A DNA stretch of 64,000 nt from Achromobacter pestifer. Lineage in GTDB: Bacteria; Pseudomonadota; Gammaproteobacteria; Burkholderiales; Burkholderiaceae_B. The stretch covers positions 310,001 through 374,000 of the forward strand of contig NZ_CADIJX010000003.1 in NCBI RefSeq assembly GCF_902859625.1. The letters are read 5' to 3'. Within the stretch, counting starts at the first letter, position 1. The number at the start of each line of letters is the position of its first letter. Position numbers and translations under genes: made by a program. Under the pieces are notes generated by a model. That model was not told the origin of the DNA. It saw nothing but the letters and a program-made list of their open reading frames with translations, and did not search any database. Shown piece by piece: positions 62,201 through 64,000 of this stretch.

Positions 62201-63715
62201 GCCAACACCACCACGCTGGCGAACATCACGCCCAAGGCGATCACGGGTGCCTTGACGGCCGCGGGCAAGGTCTATGACGGGTCGCGCAATGCTGCCACCA
62301 GTGGCGCGCTGACCGGCGTCGTCCTGGGCGACAACGTCGGCATCATTGGCACCGGCTTGTTCAGCGACAAGAACGTCGGCAACGGCAAGCTGGTGGCGGT
62401 GAACGGCACGCTGTCGGGCGTTGATGCGGGCAACTACACGTTGTCGACCAACACCACGACCACAGCCAGCATCACGCCAAAGGCCTTGACCGGCGCCATC
62501 ACGGCGGCTGGCAAGACGTATGACGGCACCACTGCCGCCAGCACGACGGGTTCGTTGACGGGTGTGGTGACAGGCGACGCGGTGACGCTGGCCACGCTTG
62601 GTGTCTTCTCGGACAAGAACGCCGCCATCGGCAAGCGGGTCAACGTCAGCGGTTCGCTGGTTGGCACGGATGCGGGCAACTACACCGTCAATGCCAATGC
62701 CACGACGACCGCCACGATCGCTGCACGCCAATTGAACGGCGCGCTGGGTGCGCTGGACAAAATCTATGACGGCAGCACTGCCGCAGCCGTGACCGGCGCG
62801 GACGCCATTGCCGGCATCATTGCAGGCGATGCGCTGAACGTCGCGGGCAATTTCGCCGACAAGAATGCGGGCCAGGGCAAGACGGTGGCTTTTTCGCTGA
62901 CGGGGGGCGACGCTGGCAACTATGTGCTGAACGCCGCGGACGTCCGCGCCGCCATCGCCCAGCGCGTGCTGGGCATCGACGGCACCACGGTCGCCGGCAA
63001 GACGTATGACGGCAGCGTCGCTGGCCAGGCATCAGCGGGCGCGCTGACCAACCTGGTGGAAGGCGAAACCCTGGGCGTTGGCACTTCGACCCAATTCGAC
63101 AGCGCCAACGCGGGCAACCGCAACGCCAATGTGCAATACGCGCTGGCCGACAGCGACACCGGCTTGGCGGCCAACTACAGGCTGGCCGATACGCAGCATC
63201 AGGCCGTGATCGACCGCCGCGCCATCACCGTCGCCGCGGACGACAAGACCAAGCGTGCGGGTGACGCAGATCCGGCGCTGACCTGGCGCATCGCGCAAGG
63301 CAACCTGGTTGGCAACGATACGCTGGCAGGGGTGTTGAGCCGTGCGGCGGGCGAGACGGCAGGCAACTACCTGATCGGCGCCAACGGCCTGTCCAACAGT
63401 AACTACCTGATCGCCACGCAGGATGGCACGCTGGTCATCAGCAATGCCGTGCAGCCGGATAGCCGCCGCACGTCGGCGCTGTCGGCAGTGCAATGGTTGC
63501 AGGCCGCGGTGGACTCCACCAACACGCCTCCGCCCAGTATGTCGGGCGATCTGAGCTTCGTGCCGGTGAGTTCCGGCACCCCCGCGCAGGACGTCAGTAC
63601 ACCGCCGGCTTCCAACGCCGGGCAGGGCGCGCGCAGCGTGCAAGGCCCCGCCCAGGTGCTGGTGATCGATGGGGGTATCCGTCTGCCGGACGGCGTCGTC
63701 CAGGGCGGCATCTGA
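56252..63715 (+). CDS. Two-partner secretion exoprotein (TpsA, FhaB-like) with YDG repeats
   Basis: 2487 aa. The N-terminus is an extended signal peptide (MKKPSLNHIFRLVWNDALGVYVPVAE, residues 1-55), then a TPS domain (about 55-330) with the NPNG motif in FLVNPNGVVFTP. Residues about 510-1080 carry GLUG-type repeats (GGLVGINGGVIRNAYA). Residues about 1100-2260 consist of about 15 YDG repeats of about 82 residues ([KV]xYDG...DAGNY), then an MBG-like unit. There is no toxin tip, so it is an adhesin or filament rather than a CDI toxin. It is exported by the TpsB encoded just downstream. Confidence 0.9.
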   Translation: MKKPSLNHIFRLVWNDALGVYVPVAEHASARRKRNASGAAALTAALLLSGPALAADLPTGGNVVAGSGSISQNGSAMTINQQTGKLAVDWQSFSIGKSNSVTFNQPGRDSVALNRVLGPDVSVIQGALNANGQVFLVNPNGVVFTPTAQVNVGGIVASTLNISTQDFLAGNYRFEGASSNAIINQGNITAAPGGSIALIAAKITNTGNLTADKGNVLLGAGSRVKLDLGGPVKIEVEQGAIDALIEQGGAIRADGGMVYLTAKAAGDLASTVINHTGITQAKTLATGENGKIVLLGDMVNDRIAVGGTLDASAPNGGKGGFVETSAAKVSVAAGAVITTKAASGQHGSWLIDPTDFTVGAGAGGQNDSGIGADTLSANLDNGNVELMTVANGSQAGNINVNAGVKWSASTKLTLSAHGDVVINAPITATGAQAGLELNLGGYKQLGSSSGGSYSVNAPVTLSGANATLKINGQDYTLLHSLQDLQSVNTSGHGYYALAQDLDLKGNTFSSSVVTNLRGTLAGLGHTVDNLNINAGNGGSLGLFGTIAAGSEVRDLAVTNATISGGSYLGTLAGSNEGTIRNVSASGSVTGDSFLGGLVGANSYLITGSHARTEVTSTKKGFSLGGLAGNNSTAGVIDNAYATGNVTGGNTDAGGLVGINGGVIRNAYAIGNVTAAVDGVGSGIGGLVGSARDNSKVSNVYATGRVQGGGRTGGLVGMFIGNGIVLENAQWDAATTGQANATGLDVGGTVTGTSSIGNAYSYASYANLGTWSPVPGSDNVWVARDSAGKAQWVMLEGMTRPFLASEYSLALSNDHQLQLMAYDPTAKYTVVRDIDAKATGVVGSGMWGVNGFVSVGSTVQFSGTLDGQGHTISNLQTGLNQTFGGLFGEIDVSGVVKNVGLDKAVVRGFYQIGGLAGINRGTIDNVYFNGTVRTNGISQSSGGLVGINYGTISNAYSTGQVSSDLFLPGLNNVGGLVGANWGTISKAYSTSTFGNLGAQSGYGALVGINYSSGIINDSFAASTNAAGVPIGPVPPALVGIRGGTVNASSGLKTYQQLTQLSTFTDAGWDIDAAGGTGTTWRMYEGSATPLLRGFLKQVTVSLADKVYDGQISGGVGYVASQPGAQLDGSINYTTNSKNAGVYRLADGSLSVNGGLYSNQQGYDIIYADGLSLNVLKKGISTDITVDNKTYDGTTNANVQGSVGSGLIAGDNVGVSGTGSFSDKNVGAGKTVILGGISLTGNDADNYFITGGASSTTATITARELTGQLTASNKVYDGSISADYSGAVSGIVGGDYLMINASFGDKNVGYGKLVTFGMTGGDAGNYVLGSGFAPTTASITPKALTGTVTISDKVYDGTLNVNANALVTAGLVFGDDVRIFGGGLFGSKDVGVGKLVSVIGTLTGQDAGNYTLTTNSTATATITPKALTGAITAAGKTYDGTRDAVTSGELIGAIFGDAVSLSSTGLFGDRNAGAGKLVVVSGALSGADAGNYTLSTNATTTATITPKALTGAITASGKTYDGTLTASTVGSLTGTIAGDSVSLSTTGVFADKNAGTGKRVYVSGSLVGTDAGNYVVTANSTASADIAVRQLTGVLGALDKIYDGNMLASVIGENSLNVVAGDSLIFTGSFNDKNVANGKAVAYVMGGADAGNYALGNGVFKGTANITPKIITGAITAAGKVYDGSLAANTNGGLSGAVLGDAVALSTTGAFADKNVGNGKTVNVGGSLSGADAGNYTLVTNTTTLANITPKAITGALTAAGKVYDGARDATTTGTLSGTVLGDNIGIIGTGLFSDKNVGNGKLVAVNGTLSGADAGNYTLSTNTTTTASITPKALTGAITAAGKTYDGSTAADTSGTLNGVVVGDAVALSTSGAFADKNAGVGKRVNVNGSLIGADAGNYTVSANGTTTATITPKTITGAITAAGKVYDGSLAASTSGSLAGQILADAVGLSTTGAFTDKNVGNGKTVNVGASLTGADAGNYTLVANTTTLANITPKAITGALTAAGKVYDGSRNAATSGALTGVVLGDNVGIIGTGLFSDKNVGNGKLVAVNGTLSGVDAGNYTLSTNTTTTASITPKALTGAITAAGKTYDGTTAASTTGSLTGVVTGDAVTLATLGVFSDKNAAIGKRVNVSGSLVGTDAGNYTVNANATTTATIAARQLNGALGALDKIYDGSTAAAVTGADAIAGIIAGDALNVAGNFADKNAGQGKTVAFSLTGGDAGNYVLNAADVRAAIAQRVLGIDGTTVAGKTYDGSVAGQASAGALTNLVEGETLGVGTSTQFDSANAGNRNANVQYALADSDTGLAANYRLADTQHQAVIDRRAITVAADDKTKRAGDADPALTWRIAQGNLVGNDTLAGVLSRAAGETAGNYLIGANGLSNSNYLIATQDGTLVISNAVQPDSRRTSALSAVQWLQAAVDSTNTPPPSMSGDLSFVPVSSGTPAQDVSTPPASNAGQGARSVQGPAQVLVIDGGIRLPDGVVQGGI
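59553..63030 (+). repeat. YDG repeat array inside the exoprotein gene
   Basis: About 15 units of about 246 bases encode K-x-YDG...DAGNY domains. A three-unit block is duplicated: 61281 and 62019 begin equivalent KVYDGSLA units exactly 738 bases (3 x 246) apart, and the following units (KVYDG then KTYDG) repeat in the same order at high identity. Confidence 0.85.
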
Positions 63716-63761
63716 TCCCGCTTCATCGATACGGAAACCTTACTCCACCTATCCGCCTGCC

Positions 63762-63795
63762 GGCTGCCCAAGGCCCTTCGGGGCTGCGGGCAGCC
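63762..63795 (+). promoter_or_regulatory. Intercistronic hairpin between tpsA and tpsB
   Basis: GGCTGCCC/GGGCAGCC outer stem with an inner AGGCCC/GGGGCT hairpin. No T-tract follows, so partial termination or message stabilisation is more likely than full termination. Confidence 0.45.
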
Positions 63796-63822
63796 GCCTC
63801 GAACACCCGATTTCACAAGATC

Positions 63823-64000
63823 ATGACGCTAGCTTCGTTTACCGCCCGTCCGCACTATCTGGCTCTGGCGCTTGCCGTAATCTTGCCCGCCACGGCTCCC
63901 GCCTGGGCGCAGCAGATTCCCAATGCCGGCCGCATCCTTCAGGAGCAAGCGACCGAACCGCAACCGCCCGCACCCTCGCCGGAACTGAACCTGACCAGCC
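63823..64000 (+). CDS. TpsB (FhaC/ShlB-like) outer-membrane transporter, 3' end outside window
   Basis: 59 codons from the ATG at 63823 to the window edge. The signal peptide (ALALAVILPATAPAWAQQ) is followed by IPNAGRILQEQATEPQPPAP, the typical Pro-rich start of ShlB/FhaC transporters before the POTRA domains. Its position directly after the TpsA gene supports the call; POTRA and barrel domains lie outside. Confidence 0.8.
   Translation, partial: MTLASFTARPHYLALALAVILPATAPAWAQQIPNAGRILQEQATEPQPPAPSPELNLTS

Noticed and set aside
56396..62731. Very long minus-strand frames (889 and 1220 codons) opposite the exoprotein gene
   Set aside because: They arise from the biased, repetitive coding sequence on the + strand; they are Arg/Ala/Gly-rich, contain no domain and no start site.
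1..64000. CRISPR arrays, rRNA or full tRNA genes, and insertion sequences
   Set aside because: No regularly spaced short repeats, no cloverleaf-capable sequence and no transposase frame were seen; the only regular repeats are the coding YDG units.

Overview
The window comes from a GC-rich betaproteobacterium of the Bordetella/Achromobacter kind. The chromosomal genes (panB, a MocR regulator, BenE, a YggS-type protein, a FhaB-like two-partner secretion exoprotein) fit that group. It divides into two worlds. Positions 1 to about 40719 are the right part of an integrative and conjugative element (ICE) of the ICEclc/PAGI-2 kind. Positions from about 40720 to 64000 are host chromosome. The junction is marked by an 18-bp copy of the 3' end of a tRNA-Gly gene (40702-40719), the usual att core of this ICE family. 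The integrase, the conjugation genes and the intact tRNA must lie left of the window.

Region 1 (1-9229, + strand) is cargo: four tightly overlapping genes. They are a DUF1998 helicase cut by the window edge (DruE-like), a DUF4338 protein (DruA-like), a protein with a CoiA-like zinc motif, and an 855-residue coiled-coil protein. This is best read as a Druantia-like anti-phage defence operon in an unusual gene order, with two components I cannot name with confidence.

Region 2 (9280-39684, - strand) is the conserved ICE backbone, read from high to low coordinates: a 251-aa protein, alpA, parA, a small HicA-like gene, parB, DUF2857, an STY4528-like replication gene, a PFL_4669-family gene, DUF3158, a beta-class DNA methyltransferase, ssb, topB, a C5-cytosine methyltransferase, a GHKL ATPase, and a long array of small ICE genes (including DUF3577 and DUF3275), ending with a DUF6094-like methyltransferase and an SNF2-type helicase. 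Two small genes are broken (DUF3085-like; a remnant beside the cargo). The array is divided by rho-independent terminators. Five transcription units begin with copies of a three-hairpin RNA-like element whose stems show compensatory base changes, and most genes also have a compound hairpin just upstream of the ribosome binding site.

Region 3 (40828-64000) is chromosomal. It holds an orphan fimbrial adhesin; panB; a cysteine hydrolase-RidA fusion divergent from a LysR gene; a Crp/Fnr regulator overlapping an EF-hand gene; a putative catabolic operon (periplasmic binding protein, BKACE enzyme, SDR dehydrogenase, MocR regulator); benE; a YggS homologue; a divergent two-component system; and a 2487-aa TpsA exoprotein with about 15 YDG repeats, followed by the start of its TpsB transporter, which runs off the window.
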